In this document: in pieces, positions 47,101 through 58,590 of the stretch | How the letters are laid out: every line of letters starts with the position of its first letter | Position numbering within the stretch: position 1 is the stretch's first letter | Assembly: GCA_035771165.1 (NCBI GenBank) | Contig: JAWNZC010000025.1 | Location: 2,493,501-2,557,500, forward strand | Direction of reading: 5' to 3' | DNA from: Paragorgia papillata | Taxonomy: Eukaryota > Cnidaria > Anthozoa > Scleralcyonacea > Coralliidae | Length of the DNA: 64,000 nt | Notes under the pieces: generated by a model | Seen by the model: the letters and a program-made list of their open reading frames with translations, nothing else | What the model was told of the DNA's origin: nothing | Databases searched by the model: none | Position numbers and translations under genes: made by a program

Positions 47101-50100
47101 AATCTATAATTCACACAAAATGTCAAAAAATGAAAATGTCCAAATTATTTTGCTCTAGGGCCATCTCAACTTTAGAGACTGCTGTTGACAGATTATCTCA
47201 AAAGTTTGACAGAATTGTGACCCATCAGATAAACCGTCCTGTTTGGCACTCAGCCTCAACTTCCTCAATCACCGAAGCCACAACTTTAGCAGCTGACTTT
47301 ACAGAGAGACAACGACCACCAGTGTCGCCTAGATTCCGGACTTCCTCCAATCTTTTTTCATTACCTTCAATTTCCAGTGTTTCTCCTGGTAATGAGATGT
47401 GGAGAATGCCTTTTATGTTTAAGTGCTTGGGCACGTTGAGGTTAGAACATTTTGTTCGTTTTTGTTTGTTGTTTAGCTTCTATGCTTTTACATCATTTGT
47501 ACATGTATTGAACCCATGGTGGGTACTCTGGCAATTTGTAGGTAGGGGTGTGCTGCTGTGACCTCAAAATCCTGACCCTATCCCAGACCTAAAAAGGCGA
47601 TTTTTTATACCCTATCTCTGACCTAAACTAAAAAAATCACAATACCCTATCCTAGCACTGGTGTCACATCAGCATCCATACTCCATCTCAGACCAAAATA
47701 GGCACCCTATTGCAGACCAAAATAGGCACCCTATTGTAGACCAAAATAGTAAATAATTATTTGTATACCCTAACCCAGCCCCAGCCCCCAGGAGCTCGAA
47801 AACCATACTGTTTGCTGGGTGTTCAACCTTCGTAAACCCTCCCCACGCCAGCTAACTACAGGCTAAGACATAACTCACTAATGAACTTTGGTGGAATGCG
47901 AGTCAGTGTGACCTCATTCCCCAGGGCATCATGCCTCCACGGCAGGAGCAAGGTTGGGTACCCTGCCACGATGAGCCAGGATTCAACATTTGCAGGCAGG
48001 GTACACCTCCGAACCTCCTCCATTCCAAGATCTACAAAGTCACCCGTCTGACACGGGGGGAAAATTACGAGTTACACGTATAAGTAAAGAGGTACTCACC
48101 CAGCTTGAGTGGACTCACTGTACCAACAACGAGAGAACGACGAGTGACCATGGATCACACAGGACAAGACCATCAGCAAAGAAGGCAACAAGCCAGAGGA
48201 AGCTAGCAAGCAACAAGTTTAAGCTCCAAGCTAGGCTGAGGATACAGACACAGCGGCTAAAAAAAAAGACGACGAAAAAAAGGAGGGGAGGGGGGATACA
48301 TTTACTGTAAATAGGGTGGCACATACCTGTATATCGTATATATGAGAGTACCCCGTTGGAGTATTGAACTACCTGTACTGTAATTATACTAAGACTTAGT
48401 CGTATATTTTTAGAGGACACCAAGATCCTATTTGTGCAATGACGTGTCGAGGTAGTAAATTATACAGTACTGGACGGGATATGCTGATCAAAGTTTGGGA
48501 CACTGAAGATGTTACTAGAGGCTGCATAACAACGTTAAAGGGACACAAAGATGTTGTACGTTGCATGTTGAATAATTTTAAGATTGAGGAAGGTTATTAA
48601 TTAGCTTTGACATGATATAATAGAGCCGTTTGTACGGGAACTGATAAGACCCGGTTTACATAAGACGCGAACTGACCCATTTATACAGCGTTTTTGAACA
48701 AGCCGCAGCTTGTGAAGACGCAAACATACCTTTTTGTACCTTTTATACGAATGTTTCGTGTCTTATGCGTGTCCTGTGTAAGGCGCGTCTTATGAGCTCT
48801 TGTATAAACGGTCCTATTGTATCAAGCACAAGAAAGCGTTCTTTACCCCAATACAAACCACCAATAATTCATGAGCTAATTAGCCAATCAAAGAAACATA
48901 TTTGGTCATGTGTACGAGTTTTGAAACCTAGTAAAGGTCACACAAACTGAATTTATAATTAAGAAATCAGATAATAAACGGCACAAACAAAAGACCGTTT
49001 ATTATCACATTTCTTAATTATAAATTCTACGTGAAACCATTGTCTAATCCAATATATGCACCAATATCATCAAGTCCCTCTACTATAATTGATGATTGAG
49101 AAGCTATTTCATAAACTCTGTGTATCGTGTTTTACCAGGGGTGAAAGGTTGCAAACACTTGAGAACAACAAATTCACTCGGCTTATAACTATTACCTCGT
49201 AATTTTCAATGTTCTCTCGTGTTTGTAAAACATTCGAAAACAATAAAAATCATTTTATTGTTTAAATTATGTTTTACAAACACTCGAGAACAATGAAAAT
49301 TAATCGGCTTGCAGCCTCGTGATTTTCATTCTCCTCGCGCGTTTGTAACCCCTGGTAAAACACTCCCACTCGTTTATTAAATATTACATAAAGAACATTT
49401 CTGAGTGCTTGATACAACTTCTCAAATGAATCAGTATTTACAGAGAAAATTGACCTGAAAATCGCATTTGTTTTTAAAAAAATTTACCACGGTATCAAGA
49501 CCGTTAATTAATAATCATGATTTTCCTTTGAAAAATACAGTATACATTTCAAGAAAGATATAGAAAAACGTTTTTTTGTCTATTGTAGATTCATTCCATA
49601 TGTTCCACTCGCACAACTTTATACACTACTGGAGCAGATAAGTCTCTTTGCTCGTGGAATATCAATTCCTTATCAGAACAGAAACGCGTCGTAGTGAGTA
49701 TCATGTGTTGTTGTTTTTTGTAATTTTAGTGTATCGTTTGTTTCTATAATGTATCTTGCATTGTTTGTTTTCTTCCATTTCAGGATGCCCATGACGACAT
49801 TATTTATGCTCTTGTGTGTACTGGGAAATATCTCTTTACTTCATCACAGTCGTGTATAAAGGTACATGAGTATACATGAGTAAGGGTAGTATTGAGGTTA
49901 CTGTTGTTTCAATGCAAAGGGTACCCTTCCAGAAATCTTACATGCTCGAAGAGAGGTTATCACAACATTATCACCAAATCTAATATGTAGTGTAGATGCC
50001 TGGCCTGTTAGAGCGATGGTAGGAGTAGGCACACTTATTCTGTTCTGTTCTTTAACTTATTCTGTTCCTCGATGATGACCCCTGGTCACTAATGTCATTC

Positions 50101-52300
50101 ACCCCCATACGTCACTGCGTTGTGCCGTTGTTATCTTCTCTCTGCCCCCTCCTCCCAGTTCTTTTAAGCCTTACTACATGTATGGTTCAAGAGGTTTATT
50201 GATCTTAATGAATCTATTATTATAAAGCCATTCCTTTTCCGTGTTGTTTATAATATACACGCAGTGTTATATTGTTTTGTAGGTTTGGGAAGCAAAAACG
50301 TTAAAAAACGTACATGCCATGGATGCTGGTTTGAACCATTGGGTTAGAGCATTAGCTGTAGACCATTCTAAAGTAAGGAAATGACTTTGAAAGCATCACT
50401 CAGTCTCTCACCTTCGTCATCAACACCAATTGAACACATTCACCATTCAACCACAATGTGTATATTTTATTCTTTCTAAATATTGTTTGTTTTCTCAGGA
50501 GAAAGTGTACAGTGGTTCACATAACGCTATTCACGTTTGGGATGCCACGGGATCATTTCAACTAGATGCAGAAATTACTCATAGCTTTGGTTCTGTATAT
50601 TCCTTAGCGGTGACCAAGAAATACGTTATTGTTGGTAAGCTGAGCTACAGTAACTGCATGTTACCACAGTTAACCTTTCCGCATTGCCGTATATATAGTA
50701 ATCGGACTATTGAATACATGTTTGGTCTAAAGCCCTAATCAAACGAGAACGCAAGTCATCGCAAGTTAGCTTACGATGACTTGCGATGCCACCAGTCAAA
50801 CGTTGCGATGACTTGCGTTCTCGTTTGATCAGGGCTATCTATACTCAAACCGTTTGAGCTAAGCCGTAAGGCGCATCCGTTACACTGTGTTACAAATAGC
50901 CCTTTCCAGTGCAAGCATCACGCGTTTTGCGAACTGCCTCTAAATGTCTTATGTATTGTGGTTACCAGTTGTATACATTTTTCAACTGTAACCCTCTTTT
51001 TTTCAAATTCCAGGAACCTACAACAGGAACACGCATATATTTGACATACCAGCTTACCAACATGTCAAGTCATTAACGGGACACATTGGTGCTGTAACCG
51101 TGGTAACGGCATCTCCGTCTGGTCGATACCTCTTCACTGGTTCAAGTGATTCCACTGCTATGGTATGCTTAACAATAGACCGTCTCACAGTCCTGTAGTA
51201 GCTGTAATAGCGTAGTATTGCTTTGAATTAGGCCTTGTTATCCGTTTTCATTTGAAAACGCAACTTTTTTTCCGTTTCCAAAAAAATCCGCGTTCACACG
51301 AGAAGAGTTTTTTTCAAAAAGTTCCACTTCGCTCACCTTCTTCGAAAAGTTCCGTTTTTGATGACCGTTTCATCGTTTACGTGTGGAAGGAAGGCCAATC
51401 CGTAAAAAATGTTGCGTTTTAAAAAAAATCCGGATACGTGTGGACGGGACGGTCTTAGTGACAGAACGCTTATTTTTTCTCTACTTTCTGTTTTTCCCTA
51501 TCCTTTACCTCTTTCTTCTCCTTTCTCTCATCCTTTTCTTCCTTCTCCATCTTCTCTTTCTCTTCTACTCCTCCTTTTTTTTACCTTTCTTTTTTCTTCT
51601 CAATCTTCACTTGGTTGCTGTCTTTCTCTCCTCCATCTTTTCGACCATTTCAGTCTCCTCTATTTCTTTTCATGTTGTTTTGGTTTTTTTCCAATTTGGT
51701 AGATTTGGGATTTGGAAAACATGCTTCCAATTCAAGTGTTAACTCGTCACGAAGCTGGCGTAAATTGTTTGGCTGTATATGGCAATTTGGTATTTACCGG
51801 ATCAGAAGACAAGGATATTAAGGTATTCTATTTTAAGTTTCTTAAATGTTAATTTTACTCTTCCACAAGGTCTCTCTGCAGGATGTCATGTTATACAACT
51901 TTTATTGTACGGGTGTCCGACCTGTTCAAAAATCTCATAACGTAGCGTAACATTTCACAACGTAGCGTAACATTTCACAACGTAGCGTAACATCCCACAA
52001 TGTAACGTAACATCGCACAATGTAACGTAAGATCTCGCAATGTAACGTAACATCTCACAATGTAACGTAAGATCTCGCAATGTAACGTAACATCTCACAA
52101 TGTAACGTAACATCTCACAATGTAATGTAACATCTCACAATGTAATGTAACATCTCACAATGTAATGTAACATCTCACAACGTAGCGTCAGAACTCGCAA
52201 TGTATACGTAACATCTGTCGCACTACATTTGTTATCTTCTCCTTTGCTTCTTTACAAGGTATACAAATATTTCAAGCTATTTACTGCTACCCCTGATTAA
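44116..52300 (+). CDS. TRAF7: TRAF7-like E3 ubiquitin ligase (RING, TRAF zinc fingers, coiled coil, seven WD40)
   Basis: Twelve exons: 44116-44596, 45968-46047, 46539-46672, 47159-47388, 48416-48555, 49589-49693, 49784-49861, 50283-50372, 50499-50634, 51014-51162, 51703-51822 and 52259-52300. All phases close; 594 residues. Residues ~15-60 form the RING: CPMC, CGHTFCRTC, CPVD, with Asp at the last position as in TRAF7. TRAF-type fingers follow (CPNSANHCGKF, CEYCGTDENVKEHMKEC), then a coiled coil (VVVQLVQRVSWLEQNQ), a Ser/Thr-rich linker and seven WD repeats (GLNHWVRAL, GSVYSLAV). RING-WD40 architecture plus GLNHWVRAL identifies the family. TRAF7 acts in MEKK3/NF-kB-type signalling in vertebrates. 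The protein lacks the ~100-residue Ser-rich N-terminus of vertebrate TRAF7. An extra exon between 47388 and 48416 cannot be excluded. Confidence 0.9.
44909..45204. mobile_element. Full-length hAT-like MITE with 8-bp target duplication
   Basis: Ends CTACCCTACGAGCAGAGCC and GGCTCTGCTCGCAGGGTA are inverted, with arms of ~70 bp through GAGAGAGGAAGAAAAGTAGG. GTCCAAAA flanks both sides (44901-44908 and 45205-45212), an 8-bp duplication typical of hAT elements. The interior includes CGTTTAACCGGTTCTCG. A partial relative is at 36095-36302. TRAF7-like intron 1. Confidence 0.9.
46240..46412 (+). mobile_element. 5' truncated 5S-type SINE
   Basis: The body starts at GTGGGGACTCATGTGAGTAG and runs through TTTTTCGCCGGGTTCTCC to TAAATAAAGAATAATAATT. 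It matches 26601-26897 in the opposite orientation but lacks the 5S head. TRAF7-like intron 2. Confidence 0.85.
47560..47770. repeat. AGACCAAAATAGGCACCCTAT repeats
   Basis: Three close tandem copies of a ~24-bp unit (AGACCAAAATAGGCACCC) at 47690-47750. Related ACCCTATCYCAGACCTAAA motifs precede them. Function unknown. TRAF7-like intron 4. Confidence 0.8.
47830..48310 (+). other. GC-richer insert with a basic open frame, possible transposon relic
   Basis: The base composition is higher in GC than its surroundings. A 106-codon open frame (47990-48310) has a very basic tail (QTQRLKKKTTKKRRGGG). It begins mid-sequence and shows no family match. Probably the 3' part of an old retroelement in TRAF7-like intron 4. 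The alternative is an unrecognised exon, which I consider unlikely. Confidence 0.3.
48622..48815. mobile_element. MITE, GAGCCGTTTGTACGGG ends
   Basis: The left end GAGCCGTTTGTACGGGAAC is mirrored by CTCTTGTATAAACGGTCC at the right. Inner ATAAGACGCG motifs are also inverted. TRAF7-like intron 5. Confidence 0.75.
48951..49024. repeat. Short perfect-stem hairpin
   Basis: Arms TTTATAATTAAGAAATCAG and TTTCTTAATTATAAA, plus ATAATAAACGG/CCGTTTATTAT, form a ~30-bp stem with a small loop. Possibly a minimal MITE. Confidence 0.85.
49131..49369. mobile_element. Inverted-repeat element, TTTTACCAGGGGT ends
   Basis: The ends TTTTACCAGGGGTGAAAGG and GTAACCCCTGGTAAAA are inverted. Two inner inverted pairs (GTTTTACAAACACTCGAGAA and TTCTCTCGTGTTTGTAAAAC) suggest nested or duplicated arms. 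TRAF7-like intron 5. Confidence 0.8.
50731..50837. mobile_element. Harbinger-like MITE (AGCCCTAATC family), copy 3
   Basis: The shortest copy. AGCCCTAATCAAACGAGAAC at the left, GTTCTCGTTTGATCAGGGCT at the right, only ~65 bases between. TRAF7-like intron 9. Confidence 0.9.
51470..51690. repeat. CTTT-rich pyrimidine tract before a TRAF7-like acceptor
   Basis: Over 200 bases of almost pure C/T on the sense strand end at the splice acceptor TTTGGTAG|ATTTGG at 51702/51703. The open frames in it are composition artefacts. Confidence 0.85.
51937..52212. repeat. 20-bp minisatellite in the last TRAF7-like intron
   Basis: About 13 copies of CACAATGTAACGTAACATCT with small variants (CGTAGCGTAAC, TGTAATGTAAC). 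The array ends ~45 bases before the acceptor of the last coding exon. Confidence 0.95.
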
Positions 52301-52382
52301 ACCAAATCTTGTGTGAAGAGTGTCACTGGAGGACAAATAAGGAGTTTGTATTTTTCTATTTACATAATTGTACTGCGTCCAA

Positions 52383-52388
52383 AATAAA
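52383..52388 (+). terminator. Poly(A) signal for TRAF7-like
   Basis: AATAAA 83 bases downstream of the stop codon at 52300. The position is typical of a short 3' UTR. Confidence 0.55.
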
Positions 52389-52504
52389 ATAATGAGTGAT
52401 ATGCAACATTAGTTGCACTTACAAATATAATGTCAACAGATTCTTAAAGGGATATACTTTCAATCCTAAAACTCGATTAGAGCAAAATGTTATTGAGATT
52501 GTAG

Positions 52505-52800
52505 CAGACGTTTGGCGAACCAGACAGGGTTCGAACCTGCAACCTTCTAATGACCGGTTAGACGCTCTAACTATTGAGCCACTGAGACTCAGATAGAGAG
52601 CTAAGGTTAGACGCTCTAACTATTGAGCCACTGAGACTCAGATAGAGAGCTAAGGTTGCAAATTCATAGTCATATGTGCTCCTAAGTTGTAACAAACGCA
52701 AGTCATTAGAAGGTTGCAGGTTCGAACCCTGTCTGGGGCTCAGAAATCTTTTCTGAGTAATTGAGCTTGATGAACGTCCACCAAATGCCTGTTACATTAC
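52505..52800. mobile_element. Two tRNA-SINE fragments in opposite orientation
   Basis: 52505-52657 is a minus-oriented head (GGGTTCGAACCTGCAACC), with a ~50-bp block (TTAGACGCTCTAACTATTG...) tandemly duplicated. 52705-52800 is a plus-oriented T-arm plus body (GCAGGTTCGAACCCTGTC). Together they resemble a broken or inverted pair of the family at 38401. Confidence 0.75.
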
Positions 52801-53861
52801 ACCAAGCTCGCAAACGTACCACATATACTACATGTGTACGTACTGGTACAACATATCATGTTCTTGAGATTATTAAGATAAGATTTGCCGGTTTTTTAGA
52901 GGGAATAATATTTTTTCTTCTTTTGAAATAACTCTTATTTAGATTATCAATAACCGTTTGCCCTAATCGGGGTTTGGAGTCAAAATATCCCTTTAAAATA
53001 ACTTACGGAAATGTTTTTAATTTATTACTAATTAAGTGTAATTTATTACTAAAATAATTGTATAAATAACATTAGGACAAATTATTTTTAAAGAAAGTGT
53101 AGTATTGTAGAAGAAGCGCTTGATTTTTATGTAGATTCACACAATTGTTTGGGTTTATTATTATAAAATAACATGTACTGTATACTACGCGGGCCCTGAT
53201 TGGTCAATTGCCGTGTTTGGATCAGAGTATTCAACCTTCCTCCGGATGGGTTTTTAAGTTTAGATAACCTTCCTCAAAATATATAGCGAGAATTTTGTGT
53301 TTTGCAACGTTCATAAATACTGCGTGACTTTTACAGTACCTTGGTTTTCTAGGTTTTCCTAGGTAAGCTTTCGCATACTACAATAGCTACTAATAAGTGA
53401 CCGCTGCTGACTGATAGCCTGCCAACTACCCTCGACTGCTGCGAAGATACAGACATCACAGCAGACATCAGCGTACATGTCTCACACATGTAACTGCTGT
53501 CACTGCCAGTGCTGCATAATTGTTGGTTAGCCATATTTTGCTGCAAATCGCATTTCTTCTCGACACCTTGCTTGATCAATTGTAACTTTCTCAGATTACC
53601 GAATCTGTTGTTTCACGTGTTTTCACTTTAAACCTTCCTCACTAAAGTAAACCTTCCTCCGGGTGGTACCCGCATATCCGCAGCTTTTTTCCAACTCTGT
53701 ACATGTAGTGCATGTGGTACGTTTGCGAGCTTAGTGTAATGTAACAGACGTTTGGTGGACGTTCGTCCAACAGTAATTGAGCTTGACCAACGTCCACCAA
53801 GCTCGCAAACGTACCACATGCACTACATGTATACGTACAACTTATCATATCACACAATATT
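52801..53861. other. No gene seen between TRAF7-like and the MITE
   Basis: AT-rich DNA with a SINE-body fragment near 53735-53850 (AACGTCCACCAAGCTCGC with an inverted partner). No coding evidence. Confidence 0.5.
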
Positions 53862-54296
53862 AAAGTGCCTATTAAACGAAAATTAAGTTTGTCTTATTTG
53901 AAAGACCACTTAAAATGATAGAGTAACATCTTTTGAAGTTTTTCGTTTCCTTGCTTCGTTCTTGAGATATTTCAGTTAATTTGTTTGATATGCAAATTAA
54001 ACATTTTAACGTCACATGTGCATAATGATAATTGAAAAAAGTGATATATCTTTGCTATTATCAAACCAAAATAATTCGAGGGAAGCATGTGCGTGTGTTT
54101 CGCCCAGAACACTTTTCAAACGTTTTTCGATAACTCATTATGCACGTGTGACGTCGTAACATGCGACATTTACATCAAACAAACTGAAATATCTCAAGAA
54201 CGAAGCAAGGAAACGAAAAACTGCAAAAGATGTTACTCTATCATTTTAAGTGTTCTTTCAAATAAGACAAACTTAATTTTCGTTTCATATGCACTT
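53862..54296. mobile_element. MITE with ~140-bp inverted arms, copy 2
   Basis: Same family as 8389-8811. It begins AAGTGCCTATTAAACGAAAA and ends TCGTTTCATATGCACTT. Relative to copy 1 the asymmetric centre is inverted, so the two copies sit in opposite orientation. Confidence 0.9.
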
Positions 54297-54665
54297 TATT
54301 TATTAATTTCTTTTGACTTTTCTTCATGAACGACAAGACCAATAAATTGCATAAATACCACAATACGCCATTATACTGTACACGGATCATTCTTTTGAAT
54401 TATATTCAGAATTTTATTTGTCTATTTTCAATATAATTCAAAAGAATGGAGTTGAGGCTATATGCATGTCAATTATTGCCAGCCTCTTATGTTCTTATGT
54501 TTTATAAAATAAAATGAATCTATTAACATATTTCTGCAGATGGCCATTTATAACGTTAGATTTTACTCTGACTAATGCCAATTGAAGTGAGTTTTCCCGT
54601 TGAACAGCCACGTTTTTGGTGATTTAAGAACAGAATAATCATTTAACATTCTATTCAACTAGTGT

Positions 54666-54671
54666 TTTATT
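54666..54671 (-). terminator. Poly(A) signal for WRNIP1
   Basis: Minus-strand AATAAA about 123 bases downstream of the WRNIP1 stop codon at 54794. Confidence 0.5.
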
Positions 54672-54793
54672 CTAAAACGATTCTGCTCCCTAATTGTACA
54701 ATATACATCTTATCATATCCTTTTTCAAACTAGTACGTGTACTGGCTGTTAACCAAATTTTTCAAATTTCAACTTGGTAACAATTTGCACAAC

Positions 54794-57700
54794 TTATGAT
54801 TTTAAGTTCTTAAAAAAGTCAATTCCTTTCAGTTCTGTTGGTAAATATTCTTGATCTACGGGGGTGTCGTAATCTGGGTTGTACTTATATCCTTTTGAGT
54901 ACCCAAGTTCTCGGAGCAGCTTTGTTGGAGCATTGCGAAGGTGTAGAGGAACTCCAGGCAAAGTTCCTTGGTATGACTTGATATGTTCCACAACCTTGCC
55001 ATATGCTTTGTAAACTTCCACAGACTTTGGAGCTCTGGCTAGGTACACTGTTGTCTGTGCCAGGATGACCTCGGAAAAAAATATGAAATGGTATAAGTAT
55101 ACAAGAAAGGCAAACAACGCCATCCAGGCTAATATTAATTATGCTAATTATAGTAACTAGGCTAATTAGGCTAATTGTACTAATTAGGCTAATTATGATA
55201 ATTATACTGATTTTACTAATTACATGCATACTAATTGCACTAATTATACTAATTGCACTAATTATAATAATTGCATTAATTATACTAATTAGGCTAGTAA
55301 TAGTAATTAGGCTAATTGTACTAATTATGATAATTATACTGATTTTACTAATTATACTAATTGCACTAATTAGGCTAATTATGATAATTATACTGATTAT
55401 ACTAATTGCACTAATTACACTAATTAGGCTAATTATAGTAATTAGGCTGATTGTACTAATTGTACTAATTATGATAATTATACTGATTTTACTAATTATA
55501 CTAATTATACTAATTTTACTATAAATTATACTACTTGTATTAATTATACTAATGGAACTAAGTATAGTAATTATACTAATTGTAAGCACTAGTAGGCTGG
55601 CTAAAGGATCTCCCTTTGACTAGTACAAATTATCATTGGTAAACTACAGATTAAGTTGTATATATACTAACAAAATATATACTCACATCACATTCTGGTT
55701 TGCCAATAAAATGACAAGCTTGAAATGCTGATACAGCTTGGTTTAGGGCCAATGGATCTGCAAGTCCTAATTTGGAGAACATTACTTTAAACCTTAGAAC
55801 ATTTTAACCTGTAAGATAATGCTTCTAAATTTTATTACCAACATCACAAGGGTCATTAGCTCTAAGGGTAGCCTAAATGCAGCTGTCATTCAAGTTACCT
55901 AAAGGAATTGTCAATGGTCCAAGACACTGGAGAGAAGAATTATTGCTACCCTGTAAAACAGTACGAGTACTTACCAATGTCTTCACTAGCCATTCTCACC
56001 AATCTTCTTGCAATGTAGAGTGGTTCCTCACCACCAACCAACATTCTACCTAACCAGTACAATGCAGCATTTTCATCACCACCACGTACAGATTTATGTA
56101 ATGCAGAAATAATATTGTAGTGCTCCTCCCCGTTTCTGTCATATGAGACATGCGATCTTTGAAAACTTTCCTTGATGTCATCCACGGTGATGACTAGAAT
56201 TGAATCTGTCTTGTCTGAGCTTGCTGTGTTGTCTTTTAATGAGCTTGATTTGGACTGGAAGGCCATTTCTAGCCCATTTAAAGCACTTCTGGCATCGCCA
56301 TCACACAGACTGGCTAACATAGTTAGGGATTCTTTTTTCACAATTATCTTACCGTTACTATAAAAAATAATTTAGCAGGTAGTTACTTCATCTATAATCT
56401 ATATTAATTCTGCATGCAATATTTATTTCAGTAGGTTTTTTCCCTACTGAGCAGTAGTCTTTTACAGTATACTGTACCTGTACCTGTCATTCTCAATGGA
56501 TGAACGATTAGTAGTTCCAATTTCTTTGTCTCCAGATACTAACCCACCAAGAGCACGAACACCAGCTTGCAATATCTTTACTATATCTTCTGTGGATAGT
56601 TTTTGAAGCACCATAACACGACATCTGCTGAGTAATGCAGAGTTAACGTGAAATGATGGATTTTCTGTTGTTGCTCCAATTAATGTGATTGTTCCATTTT
56701 CAACATGTGGTAGAAATGTGTCCTATATAGATTTAGTAAGTGATTTTTTTATTACATGTAGTGCAGAGTATCAACTTTTTCAACTGCTGGGTGGTGTTTC
56801 AATTGATTATAATTCTGAATAAATAGTCATAAAACATTTAAATAATATATGTACGAAGTTTTATAGTCATTAACATAATTATATAACTAACCTGCTGCAG
56901 TTTGTTGAAGCGATGTATCTCATCGATAAATAAAATAGTTTTGCGATGAAACATAGTCTGCTCATTCTTTGCCACTTTAATAACATCCTTGACCTCGGCT
57001 ACACCTGACATGGTTGCAGAGAGTTTAACAAATCTTTGTGCATTTGCTTTCTTTGCATTTGTTGCTATGATATTAGCAAGTGTAGTCTGTTAAAAAAAAA
57101 CATGTTTGTTGAAGACTTTACTTTGTGATGCAAATATCATTGCCAATTTTGCCAAAAAAGTCTCAGCAATTTGCAAATTATGTCTTTAAAATAGGTGACA
57201 GGAAGTTACAGAGGCAGGGGGGGGGCTATGAGGGGGGCTAAGTTACCTGACCTGACAGGGGAGAAATTGCCCTAGACCCCTTATTTTAGTCCCTATGTTG
57301 GAGAATCCCTGCTACAGATAAGTTAATAATTAACCCCTGGGTATAAGGTTGGGTATTTGCTATAGCTGACTCAAATATAGAATCAAACAACCTTGTACCC
57401 AGGGTCTTATGGGGGTGTGGGAGCGGAGATAAGACCCTGGGTACAAGGTTGAGAATCAAACTATATCTATGAAATCAAACCTGCAACCTTCTAATGCCTC
57501 TAATTATTTGAAGGTTGCAAGTGTTGATTTCTGTCTGTGGTTTAGGATTATTTTCTGAGTATTCAAGCTTGATGAATGTCTACCAAACATCCATTACATT
57601 ACACCAAATACCATTTATAGTACACACAGCACATTGAGTACCATCAGTACCCATGCCACCAGAACAGTACCACCCCATAGAGGTGGTCAGTGGGTCATTG

Positions 57701-58366
57701 ATTTGACTGTTTGCCATGGAAGAATGATCACAGCTAAAATTAGCTCATCATTAGCCAATCAGAATGAGTTATTTGGTAAGATATTAATGGTCTCACCTTG
57801 TGTATGAAATTGAGTCAAAATTTTTACTACAAACTAAAACTGACCTTTCCACAGCCTGGAGGTCCCCAGAAGATCATGGAAGGAATCTCATCAGCCTCTA
57901 AGAGATTTTTAAGAATACACTTATCACCAACAATTTGTCTCTGGCCAACATATTCAGTGAAAGTGCTAGGTCGTAATTTCTCGGCTAACGGTACAGACCT
58001 AGTTCGCTTTGCACCATTGCTTTCGGTCTGAGGGCTGCGTTGAAACAAAGTCACATTTTCAACTTTAGCTCGCTTTGTGGGTGGGCTTGTGATGGCAGGA
58101 TTCTTGTAAGCAAAGTTTTGAGTTTTGGAAGCCTTTTGTAAATTGGAAGACTTCTCATTCATCTTCGGATGTCCAGCTTTGATATTTGTTGCAGAAAGAT
58201 TAGGAGTGTCTCCTAGTCCTCTCTCTACACTAGACTGACTTAAACACTCTTCAATGTGACCATTTATCATCCAATTTACGAATGATTTTGAACAAACTGG
58301 GCATTCGACCACCTTAGCAGCTCCAGGTTGAGCCATTGTTGCCGATGAAGTAGTAGAGCGTGACAT
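54794..58366 (-). CDS. WRNIP1: WRNIP1, Werner helicase-interacting AAA+ ATPase
   Basis: Six exons: 58366-57845, 57086-56892, 56722-56484, 56357-55975, 55766-55687 and 55069-54794. Phases close; 564 residues (human 665). The N-terminal UBZ4-type finger is [20 protein letters not shown], which binds ubiquitin in the family. After a disordered linker, the AAA+ domain has Walker A GPPGCGKTT, split between exons 1 and 2. Walker B is [11 protein letters not shown], sensor 1 is GATTENPSF, and SRCRV follows. The C-terminal MgsA/RarA-like region has [27 protein letters not shown] and [22 protein letters not shown]1 protects stalled replication forks and stimulates polymerase delta. MAQPGAAK at 58336 is an alternative start. 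It is shorter than human mainly in the linker. Confidence 0.96.
55128..55585. repeat. (TACTAATTA)n minisatellite in WRNIP1 intron 5
   Basis: About 50 copies of a 9-bp unit ACTAATTAT with variants GGCTAATTA, TGATAATTA and TGCACTAAT. Isoleucine-rich open frames on both strands come from the repeat. It starts about 60 bases from the last exon. Confidence 0.95.
57200..57780. other. WRNIP1 intron 1 repeats
   Basis: Contains an inverted pair ACCCTGGGTACAAGGTTG/CAACCTTGTACCCAGGGTC (57385-57455) and a diverged tRNA-SINE (57478-57605, CTTGATGAATGTCTACCAAAC). No extra exon is needed by phase. Confidence 0.6.
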
Positions 58367-58590
58367 TTAGGACATTCAAGTTCCCGCAATTCTCGTTATT
58401 TTCCCGCGAGATTTTGGGCTTTGTTCCGGAAGTCGTCACCCATGTTTGGTGAAAACGTTCCCGCGTTATTATTTTCCCGCGAGATTTCGGCCTTTAACCG
58501 GAAGTCGTCATATCTATACTTAGCAAAAGAGGAAATGACGTCGAAGTTGCTTGCGAGTACTCGTAAAGCTAAGACAAACACACTAGAAAC
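58367..58590. promoter_or_regulatory. Bidirectional WRNIP1/SYS1 promoter with a duplicated module
   Basis: Only 224 bases separate the divergent start codons. Two direct copies (58395-58438 and 58465-58510) each hold TTTCCCGCGAGAT (E2F-like TTTCCCGC overlapping a CGCGAGA element), then GGGCTTT or GGCCTTT, then CCGGAAGT (ETS/NRF-2-like), then CGTCA (half CRE). A further TTCCCGC is at 58381. These are motifs of TATA-less housekeeping promoters; binding is inferred. Confidence 0.75.

Noticed and set aside
55141..55589. Ile-rich open frames on both strands, possible membrane protein
   Set aside because: They arise from the 9-bp (TACTAATTA) repeat in WRNIP1 intron 5.
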